Positions 8,414 through 16,661 of a stretch of 64,000 nt of DNA are shown here, one piece after another. Source of the stretch: DATLGB01 sp038258425 (GTDB lineage Bacteria; Actinomycetota; Thermoleophilia; Solirubrobacterales; Solirubrobacteraceae); the NCBI GenBank assembly GCA_038258425.1, contig JBBSPV010000006.1:1-64000 (forward strand). The letters run 5' to 3'. Position 1 is the stretch's first letter, and each line of letters opens with the position of its first letter. The notes under the pieces are model-generated. The model was not told the DNA's origin and did no database searches. It worked only from the letters and a program-made list of their open reading frames with translations. Both the position numbers and the translations under genes were made by a program.

Positions 8414-9777
8414 AACGCCGCCTCGGCCTCGCCGAGGGGCGTGCGCGGGGGCTCGCCGTACATCCACTCACGGGCGATCGCGTGCCAGTTCGCCGTCGCG
8501 CCGAGCTGGGCGAGCACAGCGAGGGTCAGCGTCTCCACCCGCCGGCCGAAGAGGTGGTCGGCGGGCAGCGTCTCGTGCCGCATCTGGGCGAAGTGCGAGG
8601 AACGCGGGTCGCTCATCTCGATGACGACGTCCGTGGCGATCTCCGGCGTCAGCGTGATGTCGCGGTCCTCGAGGTACCACCACGTCGCGTCGCGCAGCTG
8701 GGCGAGGAGCTTGCCGGGGTCGAAGCGGTCCGGCCTGGCGAGGAAGCCGGTCTCGGACCAGATCTCGAAGAGCGTGTCCGCGTCGCCCTCGTGGCCGGCG
8801 CGCTGGCAGGCGAGCTCGATGTCGATGAGCTCCCTCGGCATGCGCTTGAAGAGCCCGAAGTCGAGGAAGGCGACGCGGCCGTCGGGCATGAGCATCGAGT
8901 TGCCCGGGTGCGGGTCGCCGGAGAACTGCCGGTGGCGGTACATGCAGCCGAAGTAGAAGCGGAAGATGATCTCGCCGATCCGGTCGCGGTCGGTCGCCGG
9001 CAGGTCCCGGATCGTGTCGAACCCGACGCCCTCGACGAACTCGGAGACCATCACGCGCTCCCGCGAGAGCTCCGTCACCACGTCGGGCACGACGATGAAC
9101 GGGTGGCCGCGGAAGATGCGGGCCAGCGCCCGCTGGTTGCCGGCCTCGAGCTCGTAGTCGAGCTCCTCGTGGATGCGGTCGCGGATCTCCTGCGCGGTCG
9201 ACTTCACGTCGAGCCCCGGGGCCACGCGCTTGGCGAGGCGCAGGAGCATGCCGAGGTTCTGCATGTCGGCGCGGACCGCCTCCGCCACGCGCGGGTACTG
9301 GACCTTGACCGCGACCTCGCGACCGTCGCTCGCGAGCGTCGCCCGGTAGACCTGCCCGATCGAGGCGGCGGCGATGGGCGTCTCGTCGAAGGTCGCGAAG
9401 ACGTCGGTCAACCGGTCGCCGAACTCGGCCTCCATGACCTTGCGCATGTCGGAGAAGCGGACCTTGGGCGCGGCGTCGCGGAGCTTGCCGAGCTTGCGCT
9501 GGAACTCCTCGCGGTGCTCCTCGGGGACGAGGCCGACGTCCATGAAGGACAGCACCTGGCCGACCTTCATGGCGGCGCCCTTCATCGTCCCGAGCACGTC
9601 GACGATCTGCTCCGCGGCCTCGTACTGGCGCCGGTCCATGGCGGCGCGCCGGGCGTCCTCGTCGCGCCCGACGTTCATGGCCCGCATGCCGAGCTGGCGA
9701 CCCGTCTGGCCGGCCGCGAGCCGCCCGACCTTGGCCGAGCGGGCGATCCGCGAGGTCGGGATGCGGTCCTTGGCCAC
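8401..9777 (-). CDS. ABC1/AarF/UbiB-family atypical kinase-like protein
   Basis: 458 residues. The protein shows the diagnostic features of the UbiB/ADCK family: the KxGQ motif (MKVGQVLS at about 69-76), the AAASIGQVY loop replacing a canonical P-loop near 138, a Lys in VAVKVQYP, GDPHPGN as the catalytic loop near 275, and LDFGLF in the DFG position. Family members support lipid or quinone metabolism and behave more as ATPases than protein kinases. No transmembrane helix is obvious. Convergent with pyk with a 13-base 3' overlap. The specific partner cannot be inferred from context. Confidence 0.92.
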   Translation of the reverse strand: MAKDRIPTSRIARSAKVGRLAAGQTGRQLGMRAMNVGRDEDARRAAMDRRQYEAAEQIVDVLGTMKGAAMKVGQVLSFMDVGLVPEEHREEFQRKLGKLRDAAPKVRFSDMRKVMEAEFGDRLTDVFATFDETPIAAASIGQVYRATLASDGREVAVKVQYPRVAEAVRADMQNLGMLLRLAKRVAPGLDVKSTAQEIRDRIHEELDYELEAGNQRALARIFRGHPFIVVPDVVTELSRERVMVSEFVEGVGFDTIRDLPATDRDRIGEIIFRFYFGCMYRHRQFSGDPHPGNSMLMPDGRVAFLDFGLFKRMPRELIDIELACQRAGHEGDADTLFEIWSETGFLARPDRFDPGKLLAQLRDATWWYLEDRDITLTPEIATDVVIEMSDPRSSHFAQMRHETLPADHLFGRRVETLTLAVLAQLGATANWHAIAREWMYGEPPRTPLGEAEAAFYVS

Positions 9778-9811
9778 GGTCGGAGGGTACGGCGGCCGAC
9801 AGCGCCGGGAC

Positions 9812-10552
9812 TCAGCTGCCGCGCTGGACCTGCGAGCCGCCGACGATGTCGTCGGCGCCGTCGGCCCAGCGGATCCACGCCTTGTGGCCGCCGTCGTAGT
9901 CCGGGCCCCAGAGGACGAGCGTCGCCGGCTCGTCCCACACCGTCACCGGCTCGTCCCCCTCGGCGTCCAGGCCGTTCCAGACCCGCACGAAGGCGTTGGA
10001 GGCCAGCTCCTCGCCGACCGTGGTCGGGTCCGTGTGGCCCGGCCGGATCGTCGTGGCGGGCGGCAGGGAGAGCAGCCGCTCCATGACCGACGCCTTGAGG
10101 TCCGCGTAGGACGTCGAGCCGGGCGCGCGCACCCCGCCCACGGACCCCTTGAACAGCGTGTCGCCCGTGAAGAGCTCCTCGTCCTCGACGAGCAGGGCGA
10201 GCATGCCGGACGTGTGGCCGGGCGTGTGAAGGGTGCGCACCCGCAGGCCGGCGACGGTCAGCTCGCCGTCGGCGGGCAGCTCGCCCGTGACGCCCGTCAC
10301 CGCCTCGTCGGGATGGGCGAGCACCTCGAGGTCGGGCCAGCGGCCGGTGAGCACGCCGAGCTGTTGCACGTGGTCGCCGTGGCGATGGGTGAGCAGGACG
10401 TGGGTCGGCGTCAGCTCGAGCTCGTCGACCTTGTCGAGCAGCGGCCCGACCGGCCCGCCTGCGTCGACGAAGAACGCCTCGCCGCCGGGCTCCGCCGCCA
10501 CGAGGTACGTGTTCGACAGGTAGTCGTCGTTCATGGCACGCTCGAGGATCAT
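9812..10552 (-). CDS. Metallo-beta-lactamase-fold hydrolase, glyoxalase II-like
   Basis: 246 residues from the ATG at 10552; a second ATG at 10534 is possible and neither has a clear Shine-Dalgarno sequence. The LLTHRHGDHVQQL motif near residues 70-82 carries the HxHxDH zinc ligands, followed by PGHTSG, FTGDTLF and RPGHTDPTT, the order seen in hydroxyacylglutathione hydrolase-like MBL enzymes. The C-terminal 60 residues, with several Trp, are less typical. It diverges from a glyoxalase-fold gene 34 bases away; glyoxalase I- and II-like genes side by side suggest, but do not prove, a shared role in aldehyde or thiol-adduct detoxification. Confidence 0.88.
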   Translation of the reverse strand: MILERAMNDDYLSNTYLVAAEPGGEAFFVDAGGPVGPLLDKVDELELTPTHVLLTHRHGDHVQQLGVLTGRWPDLEVLAHPDEAVTGVTGELPADGELTVAGLRVRTLHTPGHTSGMLALLVEDEELFTGDTLFKGSVGGVRAPGSTSYADLKASVMERLLSLPPATTIRPGHTDPTTVGEELASNAFVRVWNGLDAEGDEPVTVWDEPATLVLWGPDYDGGHKAWIRWADGADDIVGGSQVQRGS

Positions 10553-10585
10553 GGAGCGGACGCTACCCGGGTAGGTCGGCCCCCA

Positions 10586-10954
10586 ATGGAGCTCCTCCAC
10601 ACCTGCTACCGAATCGGCGACATCGACGCCTCCGTGGCCTTCTACGAGGCGCTCGGGTTCGAGGAGCGCCGCCGGCTGCCGATCCGCGACGAGGCGATCA
10701 ACGTCTTCATGGGCCTGCCCGGCGACGGCGACCGGCTCGAGCTCACCTACAACCACGGCGTGGACGGCTACGAGCTCGGCACGGGCTACAACCACATCGC
10801 GGTCACCGTCGACGACCTCGACGCCACCCTGGGCGGCCTCGCCGAGCAGGGCCTCGAGCCCGAGAAGCCCCCGTACCAGGTGCGCGAGGGCGGCTCCCGC
10901 ATCTGCTTCGTGCGCGATCCGGACGGCTACCGGATCGAGCTCATCGAGCGTTGA
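10586..10954 (+). CDS. Glyoxalase/VOC-fold protein, lactoylglutathione lyase-like
   Basis: 122 residues containing two beta-alpha-beta-beta-beta modules of the vicinal-oxygen-chelate fold. LLHTCYRIGDIDASVAFYE at the start, the Glu in RLELTYNHGVD, the His in YNHIAVTVDD and the C-terminal DPDGYRIELIE match metal-binding positions of GloA-type enzymes. Methylglyoxal detoxification is the usual role, with a thiol such as mycothiol as the likely partner in an actinobacterium. It diverges from a glyoxalase II-like MBL gene, which supports this. Exact substrate unproven. Confidence 0.9.
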   Translation: MELLHTCYRIGDIDASVAFYEALGFEERRRLPIRDEAINVFMGLPGDGDRLELTYNHGVDGYELGTGYNHIAVTVDDLDATLGGLAEQGLEPEKPPYQVREGGSRICFVRDPDGYRIELIER

Positions 10955-11021
10955 AGCCAGTACCCCAGGACCGTCCGGCTCGGGAGCATGGACGCGCCTG
11001 GTAGCGTCGAAAGCAGAGGTC

Positions 11022-12977
11022 ATGGTGCCCGGAGAGATCGCGATCCTGTTGGGCAAGCGCTCGAGCGCGGGATTCGTCGGGCGCGAACGCGAGCGCGCGG
11101 TGCTCGCCGGGCTCAGTGATCCGGACGGCTCGACGCTGCTCGTCCATCTGCACGGCATCGCGGGCGTGGGCAAGTCCGCTCTGCTGCAGGCGGTGCTCGT
11201 CGACGCGCGCGCGCTGGGCGTCAGCGTCGTGCGCCTGGACTGCCGGGCGATCGAGCCGACCGAGCGCGGGTTCGTGCACGAGCTCGGCGCGGCGATCGGA
11301 TGCCCGTCCGACCAGGTCGAGCAGGTTGCCGCTCGCCTGGCGGGCTTGGGCACGCGCGTCGTGCTGGCGCTGGACAACTACGAGGTCTTCCGGCTCATGG
11401 ACGCGTGGCTGCGCCAGGTGTTCGTCCCGGCTCTGGACGACAACGCCCGCGTGCTCGTGGCGGGTCGCGAGCCCCCGCTGCCGGCGTGGTTCGCCGCACC
11501 GGAGTGGCAGGGACTGTTCCGCAGCGTGCCGCTCGGGCCACTCGAGGAGCCGGACGCCCTCGAGCTGCTGGCGCGCTGCGAGGTGGACGACGCCGCCACC
11601 GCCCGGATCAACCGCATCGCCCGCGGTCATCCGCTCGCGCTCAAGCTCGCCGCCTCCGCCCTCACCGAGCGCCCGGATCTGGGGCTCGAGGAGGCGGCCA
11701 CGCAGCGGGTCGTCGAAGAGCTCACGCGGGTCTTCCTCGCCGACGTGCAGGATGCCCTGACGCGCCAGGCGGTGGACGCCGCGTCGGTCGTGCGGCGCGC
11801 GACACAGCCGCTGCTGGGCGCGATGCTGCCCGACGCGGCCCCCCAGGACGCCTTCGAGCGACTGCGCGCGCTGCCGTTCGTCGAAACCAGCCGCGACGGC
11901 CTGGTCCTGCACGACGCGGTGCGCCAGGCCAACGCCGCGGCCCTTCGGGCCGCCGATCCGCATCGCTACCGCGAGTATCGCCGCGCCGCCTGGCGCGCCC
12001 TGCGCACCGCCGTGTCGACCGCCGCCACTCCCGAGCTCTGGCGCTACACCGCTGACGCCCTCTACCTCATCGAGAACCCGACCGTGCGCGAGGCGTTCTT
12101 TCCGAGCGGGGCCCAGGTCCACGCGGTCGAGCCGGCGCAGGCGACCGACGCCGCCGCCATTCGGGCGATCTACGAAGGCCAGGAGCCGCCGGCGTCGGGA
12201 AGCATGCTCGCGCGCTGGTGGGCCGAGGCGCCCGAGGCCTTCTCGGTGATCCGCGACCGCGGCGGTGCCGTCGTGGGCTTCTACGCGATGTTCGATCCGA
12301 CCACGGTCGACCGCGGCCTGCTGGGGACGGATCCGCTCACGCGCGTCTGGGCCGCACACGTTCGTGACCATCCGGTGCCCAAGGGCGATCGCGTGCTCTT
12401 CCTGCGACGCTGGCTCGGCGCGGAGGGCGGCGAGGGGCCCTCGCCGATCCAGGCCGCGGGCTGGCTCGACATCAAGCGCAGCTACATGGCGCTGCGTCCC
12501 GGCCTGCGCCGCGTCTATACGACGGTCTGCGACCTGCCGACGTGGGCCCCGATCGTCTCCAGGCTCCGCTTCCGGGCGCTCGAGGGGGCCGAGATCGAGC
12601 TCGACGGCGTCGTCTACCACTCAGCGGTGCTCGACTTCGGGCCCTCGTCCGTCGATGGATGGCTCGCCGAGCTCGTGGCCGAGGAGCTCGGCCTCGAGGA
12701 CGACATCGCCGTCGACACGGAGGCCGGCGAGCTCCGCCTCCATGACCGTCGCATCGCGCTGACCCCGCTCGAGCTCGGGGTCATCGGCCACCTGCACCGG
12801 CAGGAGGGCAAGGTCGTCACCCGACGGTCGCTGCTCGCCGAGGTCTGGGGCAGCGACTACGAGGGCGGCAGCAACCTCGTCGACTCCGTCGTGCGCTCGC
12901 TGCGCAAGAAGCTCGCAGACCAGGCCTCGGTCGTCGAGACGGTGCGTGGCTACGGCTACCGGTTCCGACGGACCTGA
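11022..12977 (+). CDS. STAND-type ATPase fused to an OmpR/PhoB-type winged-helix DNA-binding domain
   Basis: 651 residues. An N-terminal NTPase module opens with FVGRERERAVL and a P-loop (GIAGVGKS, about residues 45-52), a Walker-B-like VVLALDNYE near 113, and a sensor-like VLVAGREPPLP near 146, as in STAND/AAA-16 ATPases. Residues ~250-370 are helical and probably a winged-helix/arm region. Residues ~385-545 look like a GNAT-type acyltransferase fold (VEPAQATDAAAIRAIYEGQ start, then VVGFYAMFD), weak evidence. Residues ~560-651 are a clear Trans_reg_C winged helix: LTPLELGVIGHLH, VTRRSLLAEVWG, NLVDSVVRSLRKKL, VRGYGYRF. There is no receiver domain, so it would be a one-component regulator. Target genes unknown. 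Confidence 0.85.
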   Translation: MVPGEIAILLGKRSSAGFVGRERERAVLAGLSDPDGSTLLVHLHGIAGVGKSALLQAVLVDARALGVSVVRLDCRAIEPTERGFVHELGAAIGCPSDQVEQVAARLAGLGTRVVLALDNYEVFRLMDAWLRQVFVPALDDNARVLVAGREPPLPAWFAAPEWQGLFRSVPLGPLEEPDALELLARCEVDDAATARINRIARGHPLALKLAASALTERPDLGLEEAATQRVVEELTRVFLADVQDALTRQAVDAASVVRRATQPLLGAMLPDAAPQDAFERLRALPFVETSRDGLVLHDAVRQANAAALRAADPHRYREYRRAAWRALRTAVSTAATPELWRYTADALYLIENPTVREAFFPSGAQVHAVEPAQATDAAAIRAIYEGQEPPASGSMLARWWAEAPEAFSVIRDRGGAVVGFYAMFDPTTVDRGLLGTDPLTRVWAAHVRDHPVPKGDRVLFLRRWLGAEGGEGPSPIQAAGWLDIKRSYMALRPGLRRVYTTVCDLPTWAPIVSRLRFRALEGAEIELDGVVYHSAVLDFGPSSVDGWLAELVAEELGLEDDIAVDTEAGELRLHDRRIALTPLELGVIGHLHRQEGKVVTRRSLLAEVWGSDYEGGSNLVDSVVRSLRKKLADQASVVETVRGYGYRFRRT

Positions 12978-12986
12978 GACCCGCGA

Positions 12987-13002
12987 GCCGGCGTGAGCCG
13001 GC
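12987..13002. terminator. Small hairpin between convergent genes
   Basis: GCCGGC-GTGA-GCCGGC: a 6-bp stem closed by a GNRA-type tetraloop, between the 3' end of the STAND regulator (12977) and the 3' end of the tautomerase gene (13024). Short but well placed. Function inferred from position. Confidence 0.4.
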
Positions 13003-13023
13003 CCGACGGGTGCCGGGTGGAGC

Positions 13024-13257
13024 TCAGCTCGGCTGTGCGGCCTCACCGGCCGCCAGGGCGTGCACGGCCTCGGTCGTCAGGCACTGGCCGCCGATCGCCC
13101 AGTCGCCGCTCTTGACCTCCTCGATCACGCACCAGGTGACCCCGCGCATGTTCTCCCCCTCGACGCTGACCAGCGCGTCGGTGAGGCGCTCGGCGATCTG
13201 CGTCTTCTGATCCGGTGTGAACACGTCCTCGATGACCTTGACGTTGATGAGCGGCAC
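13024..13257 (-). CDS. 4-oxalocrotonate tautomerase-family protein
   Basis: 77 residues from a GTG at 13257, fixed by a GAGGAGG Shine-Dalgarno sequence 5 bases upstream. After removal of the initiator Met the protein begins with the catalytic proline (PLINVKVIEDVF), the defining feature of the tautomerase superfamily. The remainder (TPDQKTQIAERLTDALVSVEGE, then RGVTWCVIEEV) follows the beta-alpha-beta pattern of small tautomerases that assemble as hexamers. Natural substrate unknown: aromatic catabolism enzymes and orphan tautomerases share this fold, and no catabolic genes flank it. Confidence 0.9.
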   Translation of the reverse strand: MPLINVKVIEDVFTPDQKTQIAERLTDALVSVEGENMRGVTWCVIEEVKSGDWAIGGQCLTTEAVHALAAGEAAQPS

Positions 13258-13406
13258 GACTGCCTCCTCGGCTGGCTTACGGGTCACCGAAGGTACGCCG
13301 ATTCCGCCCGTCGAGCGTGACAACACGATGACACCGACATGAGAAAGCGAGCGCCGGAGGCCGGCCGTCGGACCGGCGGACACCCCCGCTCGGGTACGGT
13401 CGGTCC

Positions 13407-14957
13407 GTGACCGAGCGCCGCCAGGCCGTCATCGATCTCGGCTCCAACTCCTTCCGCCTGGTCGTCTTCACGTGGCACGAGGCGGGCGAGGCCTCCTGGT
13501 GGCGGCGCACGGACGAGATCCATGAGGCCGTGCGCATCGGCGCCGGCCTCGACGCCGCGGGTGAGCTCGGCGAGGCGCCGATGGAGCGTGCGCTCGCGAT
13601 GCTCGAGATCTACGCGCACTTCTGCCGCGCCACCGGCATCACCGACGTGCGCGCGGTCGCGACCTCGGCCATCCGCGACGCGACGAACCAGGCCGCGTTC
13701 CTCGCGGCGGTGCGGCGCCGCACGTGGCTCGAGGTCGAGGTCCTCACCCGCGAGGAGGAGGCCCGCTACGGCTACCTCGCGGCCGTCAACTCGACGACGC
13801 TCGCCGACGGCGTCGCGCTCGACATCGGCGGCGGCTCGCTGCAGCTCACGCGCGTCGAGGGCCGGCTCGCGCTCGACCCGCGCTCGTGGCGCATGGGCGC
13901 CGTGCGGATGACGGAACGCTTCCTCGAGGGCCGGCGCACGTCGGCCAAGCAGGTCAAGGCGCTGCGTGCCCATGTGCAGCGCAAGCTCGCGTCGGCGCCC
14001 TGGCTCGCCGGCGCCGGGGCGCACGGCGGGCGGATCGTCGGCGTCGGCGGCGCCGTCCGCAATCTCGCCACGGCCGCGCAGACCGCGGAGGGCGCGCCGG
14101 ACGAGCTGCCCATCCAGGGCTCGGCGATCACGCGCGACCGGCTCGGGGAGCTGATCGAGGCGATGACCGCGGTCCCCGTGGCCGAGCGCGCCGGCATCAA
14201 GGGCGTCAAGCCGGGCCGCGCGGACGTCATCCTCGCCGCCGCCCTCGTCATCGACTGCGTGCTGGAGGCCGGGGGCTTCGACGTGATCGAGGCCACGGAG
14301 GCTGGCCTGCGGGAGGGCGTGTTCTTCGAGACGCTGCTCGCGGGCACCGACCCGCCGCTGTTCGAGGACGTGCGCGCCGCGTCCGTGCGCAACCTCGCCG
14401 CCGCCTACGACGGCGACCGCCGGCACACGGCCCACGTCGCGGCGCTCACGCTGCAGATGTGGGACGACCTCGGGGCCGCCGGGCGCCACTCCGGGGATCC
14501 GGTCGAGCGCGAGCTGCTGTGGGCGGCCGCGATGCTTCACGACATCGGCACGGCGGTCGATTACGACGACCACCACAAGCACTCGCGCTACCTCGTCCTC
14601 TCCGCCGGCCTGCCGGGCTTCAGCGACCGCGAGACGGCCCTGATCGCCCAGCTCACCCGCTACCACCGCAAGGGCAGCCCGACGCTCGGCGAGCTGTCGG
14701 CCTCGACGGGCAAGGGCGACGCGGCGCTGCTGCTGCGCGGGGCCGCGCTGCTGCGGATCGCCGAGCAGCTCGAGCGGGCGCGCGACCAGGCCGTGCACGA
14801 GGCGCGGATCGTCGGCACGGACGCCGGAGCGGAACTCCGGCTCGCCGCCTCCGACGACGTGGCGCTCGCCCTCTGGGCCGCCGAGCGCGAGCGCGACCTC
14901 TTCCAGCGCGCCTTCGGGGTGCGGTTGACGCTCGCCGGGTCTACGCTGGCGGCATGA
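13407..14957 (+). CDS. ppx: Ppx/GppA exopolyphosphatase with C-terminal HD domain
   Basis: 516 residues with a GTG start. Residues ~7-305 are the Ppx/GppA actin-like ATPase fold (AVIDLGSNSFRLVVF at the start, AVATSAIRDATN near 93, VALDIGGGSLQLT near 136), enzymes that remove phosphate from polyphosphate or convert pppGpp to ppGpp. Residues ~320-500 are an HD-type domain with AAMLHDIGTAVDYDDHHKHS, metal ligands preserved. This architecture is that of the long E. coli-type Ppx. The stop codon overlaps the next start in ATGA, so it is coupled to a small Cys-containing protein. Confidence 0.93.
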   Translation: MTERRQAVIDLGSNSFRLVVFTWHEAGEASWWRRTDEIHEAVRIGAGLDAAGELGEAPMERALAMLEIYAHFCRATGITDVRAVATSAIRDATNQAAFLAAVRRRTWLEVEVLTREEEARYGYLAAVNSTTLADGVALDIGGGSLQLTRVEGRLALDPRSWRMGAVRMTERFLEGRRTSAKQVKALRAHVQRKLASAPWLAGAGAHGGRIVGVGGAVRNLATAAQTAEGAPDELPIQGSAITRDRLGELIEAMTAVPVAERAGIKGVKPGRADVILAAALVIDCVLEAGGFDVIEATEAGLREGVFFETLLAGTDPPLFEDVRAASVRNLAAAYDGDRRHTAHVAALTLQMWDDLGAAGRHSGDPVERELLWAAAMLHDIGTAVDYDDHHKHSRYLVLSAGLPGFSDRETALIAQLTRYHRKGSPTLGELSASTGKGDAALLLRGAALLRIAEQLERARDQAVHEARIVGTDAGAELRLAASDDVALALWAAERERDLFQRAFGVRLTLAGSTLAA

Positions 14958-15268
14958 GCGTCGACGCCTCCGCGAAGAACATGCAGGCCGTCTGCAAGGC
15001 CAAGGAGGTCCACGACAAGACCTGCCCTTACGGGGGCAGCGCGACCGCGGTGCACCTCAACTGGTTCGACATCGAGCGGATGGGCTGGGAGGACGGCGAC
15101 GTCGTCTGCGGGCTCACGGTGATGGGCGACGAGAAGGTCGCCACCGGCATGATGCGGGTGACCTGCGACGCCGAGCCGGACGACCCGTCGGGCCTCCAGG
15201 AGGAGGAGGAGGTCGAGGTCGTCGAGGCCGTGACGCGCGAGCGCGAGCTCACGCCGAGCGTCAACTGA
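14954..15268 (+). CDS. Small hypothetical protein with four cysteines
   Basis: 104 residues; the ATG at 14954 overlaps the ppx stop codon by 4 bases. Cysteines at about positions 14, 24, 52 and 71 and a His at 34 could form a metal site, but no classic zinc-ribbon spacing is seen. The last 30 residues are very acidic (EEEEEVEVVE). No signal peptide or membrane helix. Family not recognised. Coupling to ppx suggests a link with polyphosphate or (p)ppGpp metabolism, inferred only from position. It abuts the convergent membrane-protein gene with no base between. Confidence 0.75.
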   Translation: MSVDASAKNMQAVCKAKEVHDKTCPYGGSATAVHLNWFDIERMGWEDGDVVCGLTVMGDEKVATGMMRVTCDAEPDDPSGLQEEEEVEVVEAVTRERELTPSVN

Positions 15269-16204
15269 CTACGACAGCGCCTTGAGGGCCGCGCCGGTCG
15301 CGAGGCCGTAGACGAGGTGGAAGCCCGCGTCGAGCGCGACGTGCTCGATCTCCATGTCCCACACGGGCGGTGCCTGACCGAGCGCGGGGAGCTCGACGAG
15401 GCTCGAGGCCCACACGGTGGCGCCGAACCCCGCGCCCGTGGCGAGCGGCTTCGCGGTCCGGCCCGCGATGAGGCCGAGCGGCACGCCCCACGAGATCCCG
15501 TAGCCGACGTGCGCCGCCCAGTTGACCTGGCCGCGGCGCTTGCGGGGCACCTTGCGGCCGATGGTCCTGCGCAGCAGCGTGTCGACGACCTTCTCCGGGG
15601 CGCGGCTCTGCTCGGCCCCGGTCACCTGGTAGTAGGCGAGCGGCGCGGCGGTCATCGCGGCGGTGCCGGCAGCCGCGGCCGCCACGCCGCGGGCGACGTC
15701 GCGCAGCGCGCCGAGGACGCCGGCCTCGCCCTCCGGGCGGGGCTCGGCCGGCCCGCCGTCCGGCGGCGCGGCGGGCTCCATGGCCCGGGCCCCCCGCACG
15801 GCGAGGCCGGCGAGGGAGAGCGCGAGCACGTCCTCGGCCACGGCGATCGCCGGGTCGGGGGCGCCCGTCGCGTCGACGATGGCGCCGCGGCCCTTCCAGG
15901 TGCCGAGCGTGCTGACCGCCGCGGTGGTCGCCGCGGCGGCGGCGCCCTCCCGTCCGGCGAGGCGGTGGCCGGCAAGGGCCGCCACGAGCGCGCGCCCCGC
16001 GAGCGCCGGCGGCTGCACGCGGGGCGGGACGGCCGGGAGCTTGTCACCCGCCAGCTCCCCCAGGGCGGCGGCGAGGATCACGAAGCGGCCGGGGCCCGAG
16101 CCGAGGCGGCCGCCGAGGACCAGCGCGGCCGGCGGGACGAAGGTGCGCATGCCGCCGGCGGCTCCGAGCAGGGCGGCGCTGGCGACGGTGGGGGCGGAGG
16201 GCAT
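15269..16204 (-). CDS. Membrane protein with DUF4126-like N-terminal half
   Basis: 311 residues from the ATG at 16204; upstream in-frame sequence is Arg/Ser-rich and not credible. The first ~150 residues contain several Gly/Ala-rich hydrophobic segments (ASAALLGAAGGMRTFVPPAALVLGG, split by short loops) typical of DUF4126 proteins. The second half has another membrane stretch near GTAAMTAAPLAYY, a basic cytoplasmic loop (RRTIGRKVPRKRRGQ) and a C-terminal hydrophobic region (GYGISWGVPLGLIAG), resembling DUF1440/DUF6789-type membrane proteins. This looks like a fusion of two small membrane families. Function unknown. It diverges from the YCII/sigma pair. Confidence 0.75.
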   Translation of the reverse strand: MPSAPTVASAALLGAAGGMRTFVPPAALVLGGRLGSGPGRFVILAAALGELAGDKLPAVPPRVQPPALAGRALVAALAGHRLAGREGAAAAATTAAVSTLGTWKGRGAIVDATGAPDPAIAVAEDVLALSLAGLAVRGARAMEPAAPPDGGPAEPRPEGEAGVLGALRDVARGVAAAAAGTAAMTAAPLAYYQVTGAEQSRAPEKVVDTLLRRTIGRKVPRKRRGQVNWAAHVGYGISWGVPLGLIAGRTAKPLATGAGFGATVWASSLVELPALGQAPPVWDMEIEHVALDAGFHLVYGLATGAALKALS

Positions 16205-16307
16205 GGGGACGCGGTACCCCGCCGATGAGCGTCTACGTGCCAGTCTGTCGTCACCAGCCCGGCTCCGGCGTCTCGAGGGCGACCCACCATCGATCGAAGG
16301 GAGCACC

Positions 16308-16661
16308 ATGCAGTACGCGTTGCTGATCTACGAGGACGAGGCCTTCTGGGACCGGCCGCCCAACGAGGAGTCCGGGCAGATGCTCGAGGAGTACCGGGGC
16401 TTCGGTGAGCGCCACGGGCCGAACCTGCGCGGCGGGGCCGCGTTGCAGCCGACCGCGACGGCCACCACGGTGCGCGTCCGCGACGGCGAGCGGCTGCTCT
16501 CCGACGGCCCGTTCGCGGAGACCGCGGAGCAGTTCGGAGGCTTCTACGTCGTCGAGGCGCCGGGGCTGGACGAGGCGCTCGCCGTCGCCGCCGAGATCCC
16601 CGGCGCACGCTCCGGCTGCGTCGAGGTCCGCCCGGTGATGACGTTCGAGGACGCCTCCTGA
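16308..16661 (+). CDS. YCII/DGPF-domain protein
   Basis: 117 residues with AAGGGAG placed 5 bases before the ATG. It begins MQYALLIYEDE and carries the SDGPFAET motif near residues 65-72 that names the DGPF (YCII-related) family. These dimeric ferredoxin-like-fold proteins are almost always encoded next to an ECF sigma factor with a long C-terminal extension, exactly as here. The biochemical function of the pair is not established. Its stop codon TGA overlaps the apparent CTG start of the sigma gene (CTGA). Confidence 0.9.
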   Translation: MQYALLIYEDEAFWDRPPNEESGQMLEEYRGFGERHGPNLRGGAALQPTATATTVRVRDGERLLSDGPFAETAEQFGGFYVVEAPGLDEALAVAAEIPGARSGCVEVRPVMTFEDAS

